DNA of 64,000 nt from Leptonema sp964619535 (GCA_964619535.1 CAZUEX010000001.1:1-64000), one strand, 5' to 3'. Positions 32,624-41,204 are shown, counted from the first letter of the stretch. Numbers and translations are program-made. Notes: generated by a model from the letters alone, not told the origin.

Positions 32624-33586
32624 TCAGCCCTGGGCTTCCAGCCAGCGCTCGGCTTCGAGGGCAGCCATACATCCAGACCCTGCAGCGCTGATGGCCTGTC
32701 TGTATACCTTATCCTGCACGTCGCCGGCAGCAAATACGCCCTCTACACTGGTGCGTGTGGTGCCGGGAACGGTCTTGATATAACCCTGTTCGTCCAGGTC
32801 CAGCTGGCCGACGAAAGGATCGGTGTTGGGCTTATGGCCGATGGCATAGAAGAGCCCGTTGGCGGGGATCTCTTTAACCTCATCCGTAAGAACGTTCTTA
32901 ACGACGACGGACTTCAACAGGTTGCCATCCCCTTTCGTTTCGACGGGAACGTGATTCCATACCATCTCAATCTTCGGGTGGTTGACCGTTCGTTCGGCCA
33001 TAATGCGGGATGCCCGCAGCTTATCGCGGCGGTGAACCAGGTATACCTTTGAGGCATATTTCGTCAGAAACGTAGCCTCCTCGCAGGCAGAGTCTCCACC
33101 ACCGATGACCACCAGGGGATTGTTACGAAAGAGCGGCAGTGCTCCATCACATACGGCACAGGCGGAAATGCCTTTCTGCCAGTAGGTCTCTTCTCCTGGC
33201 AGGTTCATACGCTTTGCCGTTGCTCCGGTGGCAATGATGACCGAACGGGCCAGCAGAGGCTCTTCATCCTCGGAGCCTTCGCGCCACAGCTTGAAGGGAC
33301 GCTGACTGAAATCAACTCTGGAGATCGTTTCCGTCTGAATTCTCGTGCCGAATTTTTCGGATTGCTCACGCATCCGGATCATCAGCTCCGGCCCGGAGAT
33401 TCCATCCGGGAAGCCAGGGAAGTTCTCAACCTCTGTTGTCGTTGTCAGCTGTCCGCCAGCGGCCACGCCACCGGCCATGAAGCCTTCGAACATGACGGGA
33501 GACAGGTCGGCTCGTGCCGCGTAGATTGCAGCGGTGTGACCGGCCGGACCGCTGCCAATAATGATAACATTTTCAATACTGGACAT
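32624..33586 (-). CDS. trxB: Thioredoxin reductase
   Basis: A 320-residue flavoprotein with an FAD-binding GSGPAGHTAAIYAARA, the redox-active disulfide Cys143-Ala-Val-Cys146 followed by DGA, an NADPH-binding VVIGGGDSACEEA and a C-terminal GVFAAGDVQDKVYRQA. Length and motifs are standard. It reduces thioredoxin with NADPH. It is divergent from the histone-like/peroxiredoxin fusion gene, a plausible downstream user of its reducing power. Confidence 0.97.
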   Translation of the reverse strand: MSSIENVIIIGSGPAGHTAAIYAARADLSPVMFEGFMAGGVAAGGQLTTTTEVENFPGFPDGISGPELMIRMREQSEKFGTRIQTETISRVDFSQRPFKLWREGSEDEEPLLARSVIIATGATAKRMNLPGEETYWQKGISACAVCDGALPLFRNNPLVVIGGGDSACEEATFLTKYASKVYLVHRRDKLRASRIMAERTVNHPKIEMVWNHVPVETKGDGNLLKSVVVKNVLTDEVKEIPANGLFYAIGHKPNTDPFVGQLDLDEQGYIKTVPGTTRTSVEGVFAAGDVQDKVYRQAISAAGSGCMAALEAERWLEAQG

Positions 33587-33592
33587 GAATGC

Positions 33593-33622
33593 AGTATAAT
33601 CAGAACCCGCCTGTGGCGTCCA
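33593..33622 (-). promoter_or_regulatory. Candidate trxB promoter
   Basis: On the minus strand TGGACG (33622-33617), an 18-base spacer and TATACT (33598-33593). The -10 starts 7 bases before the annotated ATG, which would give an almost leaderless transcript, so confidence is modest. Confidence 0.35.
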
Positions 33623-33684
33623 TTAGAGAAAATGGTGAACCGGCAGAAATCGTCTGATGATATGAAAGGTTCGCGAGGATTTCT

Positions 33685-33709
33685 TCGCAGGCTCAACTCT
33701 TTCCTGCGA
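33685..33709. promoter_or_regulatory. Inverted repeat upstream of the H1-like/peroxiredoxin gene
   Basis: TCGCAGG (33685-33691) and CCTGCGA (33703-33709) form perfect 7-base arms spaced by 11 bases. The repeat lies 44-68 bases upstream of the ATG at 33753 in the divergent trxB region. It may be an operator for a redox-responsive regulator. Confidence 0.45.
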
Positions 33710-33752
33710 CAAATGTACTCGACAGCGGATCACAGCCCTTCGGAAAGTAGCT

Positions 33753-34403
33753 ATGGCAGCGAAGAAAACGGCGAAGAAGACCGCCAGCAAGACCGCGAAG
33801 AAAGCGGCAAAAAGGGCAGCGAAAAAGACTGCGAAGAAGGTGGCGAAGAAGGTAACAAAGAAAGCAGCGAAAAAAACTGCTAAGAAGGCTGCAGAGAAGA
33901 CTGCAAAGAAAAGTGCGAAAACCGCAAGCTCTGTCATCGGGGAAGGAGCGATGGTGGCCGATCGTGAGGTGCAGCTGGTCGATGAGGCTGTTCGGCTGAG
34001 TTCATTGATGGGTGAAAAGGGGATGGTGCTGTACTTCTATCCCAAAGATTCCACTCCAGGCTGCACCCAGGAGGCCTGCGATTTTCGAGATTCCAGCGAG
34101 TCGCTGCAAAGGCTTGGCTATTCCGTTGTGGGGGTATCTCCCGATTCTCCACAGTCGCACCGAAGGTTTGCCGAGAAGCAGGGGTTGAATTTCCCTCTGA
34201 TCAGCGATGCAGAGCAGAAGCTCTGCCAGGATTTTGGCGTATGGGCCGAGAAGAAGCTGTACGGTCGCACGTATATGGGAGTCATCCGATCTACCTTTAT
34301 CCTTGATCGGTCGCTGCGGGTTAGAAAGGTGTTCTCGCCCGTCCGTGTTTCCGGTCATTCGACCGAGGTTCTACAGGCGATCCCATCCATATTGAATCAG
34401 TGA
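33753..34403 (+). CDS. Histone H1-like tail fused to Bcp-type peroxiredoxin
   Basis: A 216-residue two-part protein. Residues 1-58 are a Lys/Ala tail of repeated KKAAKKTAKK-type units, like histone H1 C-terminal tails and bacterial H1-like nucleoid proteins. Residues about 60-216 are a BCP/PrxQ peroxiredoxin with YFYPKDSTPGCTQEACDFRD: peroxidatic Cys104 and resolving Cys109. The final RSTFILD strand is also typical. The tail has no signal-peptide character, so a cytoplasmic DNA- or RNA-bound peroxidase is the likely product. The start at 33753 has GGAAAG upstream. pepA follows 7 bases downstream, and trxB is divergent. Confidence 0.9.
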   Translation: MAAKKTAKKTASKTAKKAAKRAAKKTAKKVAKKVTKKAAKKTAKKAAEKTAKKSAKTASSVIGEGAMVADREVQLVDEAVRLSSLMGEKGMVLYFYPKDSTPGCTQEACDFRDSSESLQRLGYSVVGVSPDSPQSHRRFAEKQGLNFPLISDAEQKLCQDFGVWAEKKLYGRTYMGVIRSTFILDRSLRVRKVFSPVRVSGHSTEVLQAIPSILNQ

Positions 34404-34410
34404 GTAAACG

Positions 34411-36033
34411 ATGAAGGCAAAAATTTCCCGTTCTAAAAAGCAGTCGCGCAAACCAGTCGATCCTGGCTTCTCTCCTCCACCCTTTGATCTGAGCTTTGAA
34501 GGAGAGGCTATTCCCGCTGTATTACCGGTCTTTTCGGACTATACGGATGAAGAATGGAAGAGATGGGTTGGCGGGGTAAAGAAGACGGACTTCTTTAAAG
34601 GTCATCCCGGCGAAATCCTGCCTTCGGGGGCTACCGTCCTGCTTGGCCTGGGTGAGCGCAAACGCTTTCATCCCGATACCCTGGTAACGGCCTTTCGAGC
34701 GCTGGGGGCAAGGCTTCTTTCGATACGGCCGGAGGTCATCGGTATACAGTTACCTGCCACGCTGTTTTCCGTTGCCCGAGAGTATGCAGCCCTGGCCGGG
34801 GATCCGCCTGATCCCTTTCTGAAGCCCGTTGAAGATCCGGAGCGAAAGGTGCCCGACTACCTGCAGCCCTTTTCCGAGGCCGATGTGATCTTCCAGGCCA
34901 TGTATGCCGTTTATCTGGGTGGCAGTTCCACAGCCATTCTGAAGACCGAAACCGATGAGGGCTCCACTGACAGGCGTGGTAAAGGGAAACGTGTGCGCAT
35001 CGTACTCTCTGCAGAAGGCATCGATGATGCCGTGCTTCGCAAAAATGCAGAAGAAGGGGCCCTGACCGGCGAACTGGCCGCATCCTCCCGCCACCTTGCT
35101 GCTCTGCCGGGGAATTTCCTGAATCCCGAGCAATACGAGGCTTTTGCCCGTAAGTTTGCGAAAAGCTATGGCCTGAAGATCAAGGTCATCAAGGGGGCGG
35201 AGCTTGCCAGACAGGGCTTTGGTGGCGTTGTTGCCGTTGGCCAAGGCTCGGAGGTCCCTCCTCGAGTGCTTGTTATCGAGTATCCGGGCAGGCGTCGAGG
35301 TCGTCCGATCGTACTGGTAGGCAAGGGCATTACCTTTGATACGGGCGGTATTTCGCTGAAGCCGCCGGCTGACATGCATGAGATGAAGTACGACATGAGC
35401 GGTTCGGGACTGGTTCTGCATGCTGCAGCGCTGGCCGCAAAAAAGAGGCTACAATCTCCGGTCATTGCTTTGATCGGTCTGGCAGAAAACATGCCGGACG
35501 GACGTGCCATCAAGCCAGGAGATGTGTATACGGCCTATAACGGTTTAACCGTTGAAGTACAGAACACCGATGCAGAAGGCCGCCTTGTTCTTGCAGACCT
35601 TCTGGCCATGGCCTGCAAACAGTATCAGCCATCCGTACTGCTGGATTTTGCCACGTTAACAGGGGCCTGTGTCATCGCTCTCGGTAACGAGGCTACGGCC
35701 TTTATGACGGGCTCGGACGGGCTTGCAGCTGAGATCGATGCTGCCTGTCGTCGCAGCCTGGAGCGCGGTTGGCGGATGCCCCACTGGTCTGTCTATGACG
35801 AAGGGCTGAAGTCCGATGTGGCCGATGTCCGTAATATTGCAGGCCGGGCTGCTGGAACCGTGACGGCGATGCGTTTCCTGTCTCGCTTTGTAGAGGCGAA
35901 TATTCCGTGGGCTCACCTGGACATTGCCGGTACGGCCTACAAAAGCTCAGGGCCGGAGTACGCCCGCGGCCCCTCTGGATGGGGGTTGCGTTTTATGCGG
36001 ATGTTCTTTGAAAGAATGGATGAGCGTCGTTGA
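34411..36033 (+). CDS. pepA: Leucyl aminopeptidase (M17 family)
   Basis: A 540-residue protein with the M17 signatures GKGITFDTGGISLKP, MKYDMSGSG and NTDAEGRLVLADLL, which carry the metal ligands and catalytic Lys/Arg. The N-terminal domain is longer and basic at the start (KAKISRSKKQSRKP). It removes N-terminal residues from peptides in the cytoplasm. It is 7 bases after the H1-like/peroxiredoxin gene, so likely co-transcribed. Confidence 0.94.
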   Translation: MKAKISRSKKQSRKPVDPGFSPPPFDLSFEGEAIPAVLPVFSDYTDEEWKRWVGGVKKTDFFKGHPGEILPSGATVLLGLGERKRFHPDTLVTAFRALGARLLSIRPEVIGIQLPATLFSVAREYAALAGDPPDPFLKPVEDPERKVPDYLQPFSEADVIFQAMYAVYLGGSSTAILKTETDEGSTDRRGKGKRVRIVLSAEGIDDAVLRKNAEEGALTGELAASSRHLAALPGNFLNPEQYEAFARKFAKSYGLKIKVIKGAELARQGFGGVVAVGQGSEVPPRVLVIEYPGRRRGRPIVLVGKGITFDTGGISLKPPADMHEMKYDMSGSGLVLHAAALAAKKRLQSPVIALIGLAENMPDGRAIKPGDVYTAYNGLTVEVQNTDAEGRLVLADLLAMACKQYQPSVLLDFATLTGACVIALGNEATAFMTGSDGLAAEIDAACRRSLERGWRMPHWSVYDEGLKSDVADVRNIAGRAAGTVTAMRFLSRFVEANIPWAHLDIAGTAYKSSGPEYARGPSGWGLRFMRMFFERMDERR

Positions 36034-36041
36034 AAGGCAGC

Positions 36042-36063
36042 GGCCGCCCGTTGCCGGGCGGCC
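36042..36063. other. GC-rich hairpin between convergent pepA and the DUF1858 gene
   Basis: GGCCGCCCG-TTGC-CGGGCGGCC is a perfect 9-bp stem between two convergent stop codons. It has no T tract on either side and may act as a bidirectional 3' end or mRNA-protecting structure. Confidence 0.6.
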
Positions 36064-36075
36064 TGGTGCCGCCGC

Positions 36076-36297
36076 TCAATCCAGTAGATTGTTCAGGCTA
36101 TCAAGCAGCTGGTCCACAGGCACTCCGTAGCCCATGCAAACCTGTTCGATGGTTTCCAGCTCGTTGATGGAGCAGTGTGAACAACCTCCAAGATGGTAAC
36201 TGGAGAAGACCAGCCCCGCTTCTGGATGCAACTGCATCGCCTCGCCAACACTCATGTCGGCCGTGAACTGGCGTTTTTCCTGGGTCATTTCAGACAT
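36076..36297 (-). CDS. DUF1858 hybrid-cluster-associated redox protein
   Basis: A 73-residue protein from ATG 36297 (GGAG 8 bases upstream). Its core follows the DUF1858 pattern: ADMSVGEAMQLHPEAGLVF, then GGCSHCSINELETIEQVC. The CxxC (CSHC) is the candidate redox-active or metal-binding pair. The family is often found with hybrid-cluster protein and nitrosative or iron-sulfur stress genes. It has a strong promoter overlapped by an inverted repeat, and an Rrf2 regulator gene lies nearby. Confidence 0.83.
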   Translation of the reverse strand: MSEMTQEKRQFTADMSVGEAMQLHPEAGLVFSSYHLGGCSHCSINELETIEQVCMGYGVPVDQLLDSLNNLLD

Positions 36298-36316
36298 TGC
36301 TACGATCTCCGTTAGA

Positions 36317-36332
36317 ATACTCGGTACAGTAT
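36317..36332. promoter_or_regulatory. Inverted repeat over the DUF1858 gene -10 region
   Basis: ATACT-CGGTAC-AGTAT, perfect 5-base arms, covers most of the -10 element (36328-36333) and the expected start site. It is placed as a repressor operator would be. The Rrf2 protein encoded at 37456 is the obvious candidate regulator. Confidence 0.5.
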
Positions 36333-36355
36333 AGTCAGAAAGCGGCAACGGTCAA
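36328..36355 (-). promoter_or_regulatory. Promoter of the DUF1858 gene
   Basis: On the minus strand TTGACC (36355-36350), a 16-base spacer and TATACT (36333-36328). Confidence 0.7.
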
Positions 36356-36443
36356 CAAGGAAGCCGGTGATTTCGGGAATTCGTCGTTGCAGATAGGAAT
36401 TGAGCAAACACATTGGACAGAATTCTACATCTGGAGCAGTAAA

Positions 36444-36797
36444 ATGAAGCGAATGTTCTTTCTGAGTATTTTGATAACGATACTTACAATGGCCTCTTGC
36501 AGTACGACGTCCATGGCCCGCCGTTACAACGGTGTGAAGGGGCAGGAGGGCAAGGTGCCGATCGGGATGCAGAAGACCTCAAGGATCGGCTTCTACCTGT
36601 TCGTAAACGTGTATCCGGTCTTTTTTGATGCCGGTCTGGGGGCCACCGTCGATGAGTTCACAAAAAAGGCACGACAGAATCGCGGGCGTCAGGTTGTTAT
36701 CGTCGAAACGGATGAAACATATTGGTGGGCAATCTTCCCTCCCGTGACTTTCTTTATTACTCCGGTGACCACAACGGTCTATGGTGAGGTGTATTAA
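36444..36797 (+). CDS. Small lipoprotein
   Basis: A 117-residue protein from ATG 36444 with GGAG upstream. The signal MKRMFFLSILITILTMASC carries a lipobox. The mature part has hydrophobic strands (IGFYLFVNVYPVFFDAG; WWAIFPPVTFFITPV). I recognise no family. It starts a three-gene unit with the SRPBCC and Rrf2 genes, 3 bases apart from the next gene. Confidence 0.72.
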   Translation: MKRMFFLSILITILTMASCSTTSMARRYNGVKGQEGKVPIGMQKTSRIGFYLFVNVYPVFFDAGLGATVDEFTKKARQNRGRQVVIVETDETYWWAIFPPVTFFITPVTTTVYGEVY

Positions 36798-36800
36798 GTC

Positions 36801-37451
36801 GTGATATTGGTTCGAACTGCTGTTTTATTTTTTTTATTCTCCATCCCATTCTTTTCCACCTTGCAGGCACTGCCCCTGACCACACTGCAAAGACAGATTC
36901 TCAGCCAGGGACAGGTCCTTACCCATCTACAGAGGCATGAAAAAGGCGGTACGATTACCGTGATTGGCTGGATCGATGCTCCGCCTGCCCATGTGTGGAA
37001 GGCCCTGTCAGAGTCTTCCCTGCAAACGGCAATCTATCCATCGATCCTGAGCAGTCAAACCGATCGAAGGGATTCGGATGGCGCAGAGATCCAGAGGGCC
37101 GTCTTTGACTTCCCCTGGCCCTTTGATGATCGCTGGTCATTGCACCGGGCTGTAAAGTCCCCTTCCAGCTGTTCGCTGTCCTGGGAACGACTGGATGGCA
37201 CGATTCAGGGGAATAGCGGTAGCTGGACACTGTATCGGTCCGAAGATGGCAAGAGTACGCTTCTGTATTACCGCGTATTCTTTGACCCAGGCCTGTCCCT
37301 TGTCCCTGACAGTTTAATCCGGTATGGAATGAGAAAGGAAGCACCCGGTATCGTCACAAACCTGCGACGATATCTGGCAAAACATACAGTAGAGTTTCGG
37401 TCTGTCGAGTCTGAAATTAATGGAAACTGTGCGGTGGAGAGGAAAATCTGA
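36801..37451 (+). CDS. Secreted START/SRPBCC-like protein
   Basis: A 216-residue protein with a signal peptide (FLFSIPFFSTLQALP). The START/SRPBCC fold is suggested by TVIGWIDAPPAHVWKALSES at the start of the domain and SWTLYRSEDGKSTLLYYRVF later, with a long C-terminal helix. Such proteins bind hydrophobic ligands. The start codon is GTG 36801. It is coupled to the lipoprotein gene and lies 4 bases before rrf2. Confidence 0.75.
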   Translation: MILVRTAVLFFLFSIPFFSTLQALPLTTLQRQILSQGQVLTHLQRHEKGGTITVIGWIDAPPAHVWKALSESSLQTAIYPSILSSQTDRRDSDGAEIQRAVFDFPWPFDDRWSLHRAVKSPSSCSLSWERLDGTIQGNSGSWTLYRSEDGKSTLLYYRVFFDPGLSLVPDSLIRYGMRKEAPGIVTNLRRYLAKHTVEFRSVESEINGNCAVERKI

Positions 37452-37455
37452 CACA

Positions 37456-37890
37456 ATGGAAACCATCCTATTCGATCGTCAGACAATTCTTACATTAAAG
37501 GCTGTTCTTTTTCTGGCCAGACACTACGAAGAGCATCGATATTACAAAGTAAAAGAGATGGCAGAGGCCCTTGGTGTATCTCGTAGCTATCTTGCGCGTA
37601 TCATACAGTCCCTGGTTAAACACAATATACTGCGATCCAGCACCGGTCCGACAGGCGGCTTCTTCTTGCCTGAAGAGAACATGGACATGACCGTCCATGA
37701 TGTCATCGCCTTCACCGGTTATGACCGCCATCTCGATCGCTGTGTTATGGAATGGCCAGGATGCACCGACGAAAGACCCTGCCCGTTGCACCATAGCTGG
37801 GTTCGCTTTAAAGAAGGCATCCGGCGGGACCTGGCCCGCATGACGGTGAAACAGGCACGGAAGCTACTTTACGACCGGCTCGAAGGGTAG
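37456..37890 (+). CDS. Rrf2-family iron-sulfur transcriptional regulator
   Basis: A 144-residue protein with an N-terminal winged helix (VKEMAEALGVSRSYLARIIQ; GPTGGFFLPE wing) and three cysteines, Cys96, Cys103 and Cys109 (C-x6-C-x5-C), spaced as in the Fe-S-binding IscR/NsrR group. It probably senses iron-sulfur, nitric oxide or redox state and may control the nearby DUF1858 gene. The start at 37456 gives the family length. The 3' end overlaps the convergent gene by 27 bases. Confidence 0.9.
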   Translation: METILFDRQTILTLKAVLFLARHYEEHRYYKVKEMAEALGVSRSYLARIIQSLVKHNILRSSTGPTGGFFLPEENMDMTVHDVIAFTGYDRHLDRCVMEWPGCTDERPCPLHHSWVRFKEGIRRDLARMTVKQARKLLYDRLEG

Positions 37891-38331
37891 GGACTGCCTT
37901 TTGATGTCTTCCGGTCCTTCCATGGGGTCATCAAAGTAAAACTGGTAGGTCACCCAACGTCTGTCGGCCCTGTAGAAGATAAACGTAAACCGTAGAGGCT
38001 GGCGATCATACTTTACCAGGTAGGATATGGTGCGGATTGTATCGCCGAACTGAAGATCCTCGATCAAGATGTGGCCGCGATATTTGCCGAGCACGTTCTC
38101 CAGCTTCGAGACCTTCTCTTTCAGGGCACCGACAGAGTCCTGTTTTTCGTATATGTATGGATTGTTCGAGAAGATATAATCCACGGCGGTCACAGGTCCG
38201 CGACCTTCAAAGAGATCGAAAAAGATCCGTACCATCTCTTCCGGTGGCTTTCCGGCCTTGCCTTTGTCGGGAGCGGCAAACAGGGCGGAGCTCAGGCCGA
38301 GAAAGAGAATGAAAATGAGCTTCTTTGGCAT
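37864..38331 (-). CDS. Secreted protein of unknown function
   Basis: A 155-residue protein from ATG 38331 (AAGGA 8 bases upstream) with a signal peptide (FILFLGLSSALFAAPDK). The mature part has helix and strand segments (MVRIFFDLFEGRGPVTAV; LRFTFIFYRADRRWVTYQFY), a layout like small periplasmic DUF4019/SnoaL-like proteins, but this is only a similarity of form. It follows the SpiroCoCo gene by 44 bases with a hairpin between them. Confidence 0.65.
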   Translation of the reverse strand: MPKKLIFILFLGLSSALFAAPDKGKAGKPPEEMVRIFFDLFEGRGPVTAVDYIFSNNPYIYEKQDSVGALKEKVSKLENVLGKYRGHILIEDLQFGDTIRTISYLVKYDRQPLRFTFIFYRADRRWVTYQFYFDDPMEGPEDIKRQSLPFEPVVK

Positions 38332-38344
38332 AATGGGTTCCTTG

Positions 38345-38361
38345 CCGGGGCCAGGCCCCGG
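38345..38361. other. Intercistronic hairpin after the SpiroCoCo gene
   Basis: CCGGGG-CCAGG-CCCCGG lies between the coiled-coil gene stop and the next start, without a T tract. Confidence 0.5.
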
Positions 38362-38375
38362 GCTATTGAAATCGT

Positions 38376-41126
38376 CTAAAGGGATGACTGTAGCGGGTTT
38401 TCCTGTCTGTAGGTTCCGATGACGCTGCGAACCGTAGCCACATCGATCTTCATCCGCTCTGCTATGAGTTCGGGCTCCCACTTATGATTCAGGTAAAGAG
38501 AAAGGATACCTTCTTTCTTCCATTCCTCTAAACCGGCAGCCTTCTTTCGCTCGGCGGGACGGGGCTCTGTCTTAATGCCGGAAGCTTTGTCTGCCTCATG
38601 CAGCATCTGGTCGACGGTTTCGTAGAAAGCAGAAAGTCGGTCCATCTTCTCGCCCGCTTCGGAAAGCAGGGATTCCAGTTCGCCTCGCATAAAGTCGCTC
38701 TGTTTGGCAATCTCGCCGATCTTTTTCGACATCGTGGCAATCTGATCCTGTTTCTGTTCGAGGTCTGTTAAAAGCGTCTCCATCTGCTCGAATCGCGCCT
38801 CCACCTTCTGGAATTCGCGATCCATATGCTGCAGGCCGGCGACACGTTTTTCAAGGGCCTCGATTTCCTGTTTTGCCGTATCTCTGCGAAGGTCGATGCG
38901 TTCCAGCTGCTCGAGGAATCCCCGGGCCATGCTGGCTGACTCGGCGGCCTCTTTCTTCGATTTCTCGACGGCGTTCAGCGTGGTTTCAAAGTATTTGCGT
39001 CGCTCGGCCAGGTCGCGGAAAAAGGCCTCGAAGGATTTTCTGTATTCATCGAACTTCAGCATGCGGTCTTCGATTCTCTCAAGGACCCGATCCGCTCCTT
39101 CGACGGTGGCGAATCGTGCTTCCAGTTCCTGGATCTGATCGGTAAGGGCAGAGAAGCGGTTTTCTGCTTCATCGAGGAGAATGCGGCGTTCGGTAAGATA
39201 GCCGACCTCTTTTTCGAGTTTCTGACGGATGTCCTTCAGCTCTTCAAGTTTGCTGAAGAAGGCATCCATTTCAGTGCGCTCGGCACGTGCTTCATGCATG
39301 CGTGAGGTCAGAGCGGTGACCGCTTCATCGAGGCGCAGAGCCAGGGTTTCGGCGGTGTCGACCAGTGCCAGCTTCTCTTCGAACTTACGCATGCGTACCT
39401 GATCTTCATGCAGTTCTTTCAAGATGGCATCGCGAAGGTCACGGCCTTTTTCTGTTTCATTGATGACCTCTGCGCGAATGCCGGCAAATTCATCGCGGGC
39501 ACGGGAAAGCTCGCGCTCCATGTGCTCGATGGATCGACGGATGGTGTCAGAGGTTCTCCGTTCCAGCTCCTCTACCTGGATCTGTCCGCGATCGACAAGC
39601 AGGGTAAGCTGTTTGGAGATCTTTTCATCGATGGTGTTGTTCAGGCGGCCCAGCTTTTGATCCTGTTCTTCCATGAATCTGGAAGCACGGCGCTCCAGCT
39701 CTTCGACGAGATCGGTTTGTTTTTCTACAATCTCGGATTTTGCCTTCTCTGAGAACTCTTCGATCTTCTGTCGGGCCCGGCTTACTTCGCGAATCTGATC
39801 TTCCAGACTGTCGATACGGTCTTCCAGTTCTTCTTTGATGCGAATAAAGCTCTCACGGGTTTTTAGCAGATCTTCATGGTCACCGGCCATTCGAGCCGAC
39901 ATCTCACTCTGGAGATTCTCCACGTGCTCGCTCAGCCTGTCGCGCAGGCGTTCACCGGCTGCTGCGATTCCACTTATGATGTTCTCATAGTCGGATTGAA
40001 GCTGCTGTTCGATCTGCTCTGCCTTCTCTTTTCGCAGCTGCTCTATGGTGGAGCCCATTTCGTCCAGGGACCGTTTCATCTCCTCTGTACGGGCCTTGAA
40101 GGTCATGTCGTAGCGGTTGGTAAGGTCTTCGAACTGTTCGGTCAGTCCCGCTTTTCCGTCGTCGATCAGTTTGGTGAGGCGATTCTCCGCATTGAGGAAT
40201 TTGGCCTGAAAACCTTCGATCTGATCGGCCAGGCCTGTTGCCATACGTCGTGTATCGTTGATGATTTCATCGCGAGAGGCAATCGTTTCGAGATTGAAGT
40301 TATCCAGTTCGCTGCGGATCCTTGCAATCTCTTCTTTCATGGATTTTACGGCTGTTTCGCGAACCTGTGCAAGCCCGGATTCCATTCGATGGATGCGTTC
40401 CTGGAAGCGTCGTTCCAGATCATTGAAGCGTTCATCCAGCTTTACTGTTTCAAGGCTGAGCCGCTCTTCTACCTGGTCCTGGATGCCCGCAACGCGCTCA
40501 TGCAGCAGATCGACCTGGTGCATTTCTTCGTCGAGCCCTCTGGAGATGTTCTCCTGACGGCCGTGCAGGTCGCGAAGGATCTGGTTTTCCTTTTCGACGA
40601 ATTCTCTCGTTTTATCGCGGGCTTCGGTGATGATCTGGTTGAGGACCTCTTCAAGTCGTTCGCGTACCTCTTCGCCACGCAGATGCAGGTTCTCGGAGAG
40701 GTCATCTGTTCGTTTTTCGAGGTTTTCGATGGTAGAGCGGGTTCGGTTCACCCTTTCCAGGCCGGCCTCAAGCAGATGTACCTGCTTGTTTACCTCTGAG
40801 GCCTCTGCGGCGATGCGCTGGATCTCGGATTGAACGCGTTCGATGATGCGGCTGTCTTCTTTGAGTATCTCTATCTGCGCCCGGTTTTCTTCGAGCAAGG
40901 ACTCCATCTCTTCACGGGCAGAGCGAGCCTGGCGGACCTTCATCTCGAAATCGATAGTGGCATCGTCGATGGCTCTGATCCGTTCGTCGGCAACCTTCTC
41001 AAGCTGCGTATGATGTAATTCGCTCTGGCGTCGGATCTGCCTGATTTCGCTACGGTCCATGTAGCGAAGAACCAGGGCAACGGCTACGGAGCCAAGAAAG
41101 CTCAGAATGATCAGAGTGTAGATCAT
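38376..41126 (-). CDS. SpiroCoCo-type membrane-anchored coiled-coil protein
   Basis: A 916-residue protein. Residues about 2-20 form one membrane helix (TLIILSFLGSVAVALVLRYM). Residues about 30-850 are almost unbroken heptad coiled coil, rich in Glu, Arg and Lys. The C-terminal 45 residues (WEPELIAERMKIDVATVRSV) look like a small helix-turn-helix. It matches the large coiled-coil proteins typical of spirochaetes. The anchor followed by basic residues places the coil in the cytoplasm. It may organise cell shape, filament or chromosome position; this is inference. GAGGA precedes the ATG. Confidence 0.85.
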   Translation of the reverse strand: MIYTLIILSFLGSVAVALVLRYMDRSEIRQIRRQSELHHTQLEKVADERIRAIDDATIDFEMKVRQARSAREEMESLLEENRAQIEILKEDSRIIERVQSEIQRIAAEASEVNKQVHLLEAGLERVNRTRSTIENLEKRTDDLSENLHLRGEEVRERLEEVLNQIITEARDKTREFVEKENQILRDLHGRQENISRGLDEEMHQVDLLHERVAGIQDQVEERLSLETVKLDERFNDLERRFQERIHRMESGLAQVRETAVKSMKEEIARIRSELDNFNLETIASRDEIINDTRRMATGLADQIEGFQAKFLNAENRLTKLIDDGKAGLTEQFEDLTNRYDMTFKARTEEMKRSLDEMGSTIEQLRKEKAEQIEQQLQSDYENIISGIAAAGERLRDRLSEHVENLQSEMSARMAGDHEDLLKTRESFIRIKEELEDRIDSLEDQIREVSRARQKIEEFSEKAKSEIVEKQTDLVEELERRASRFMEEQDQKLGRLNNTIDEKISKQLTLLVDRGQIQVEELERRTSDTIRRSIEHMERELSRARDEFAGIRAEVINETEKGRDLRDAILKELHEDQVRMRKFEEKLALVDTAETLALRLDEAVTALTSRMHEARAERTEMDAFFSKLEELKDIRQKLEKEVGYLTERRILLDEAENRFSALTDQIQELEARFATVEGADRVLERIEDRMLKFDEYRKSFEAFFRDLAERRKYFETTLNAVEKSKKEAAESASMARGFLEQLERIDLRRDTAKQEIEALEKRVAGLQHMDREFQKVEARFEQMETLLTDLEQKQDQIATMSKKIGEIAKQSDFMRGELESLLSEAGEKMDRLSAFYETVDQMLHEADKASGIKTEPRPAERKKAAGLEEWKKEGILSLYLNHKWEPELIAERMKIDVATVRSVIGTYRQENPLQSSL

Positions 41127-41204
41127 GGTATCCTCACAAACCGCCGGGGCGGAAAATGGTCTTGAAGTCGTCCAGCTGAACCGAACCTGTACAGATGTGG
41201 CTCG

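Noticed and set aside
33623..33937. A hydrophobic Phe/Ala-rich reading frame antisense to the histone-like tail
   Set aside because: It is the mirror of the Lys/Ala repeat codons and has no other support.
39876..40799. A 307-codon reading frame antisense to the coiled-coil gene
   Set aside because: Long open antisense frames are expected over Glu/Leu/Arg-rich coiled-coil codons. It has no start context and no recognisable domain.
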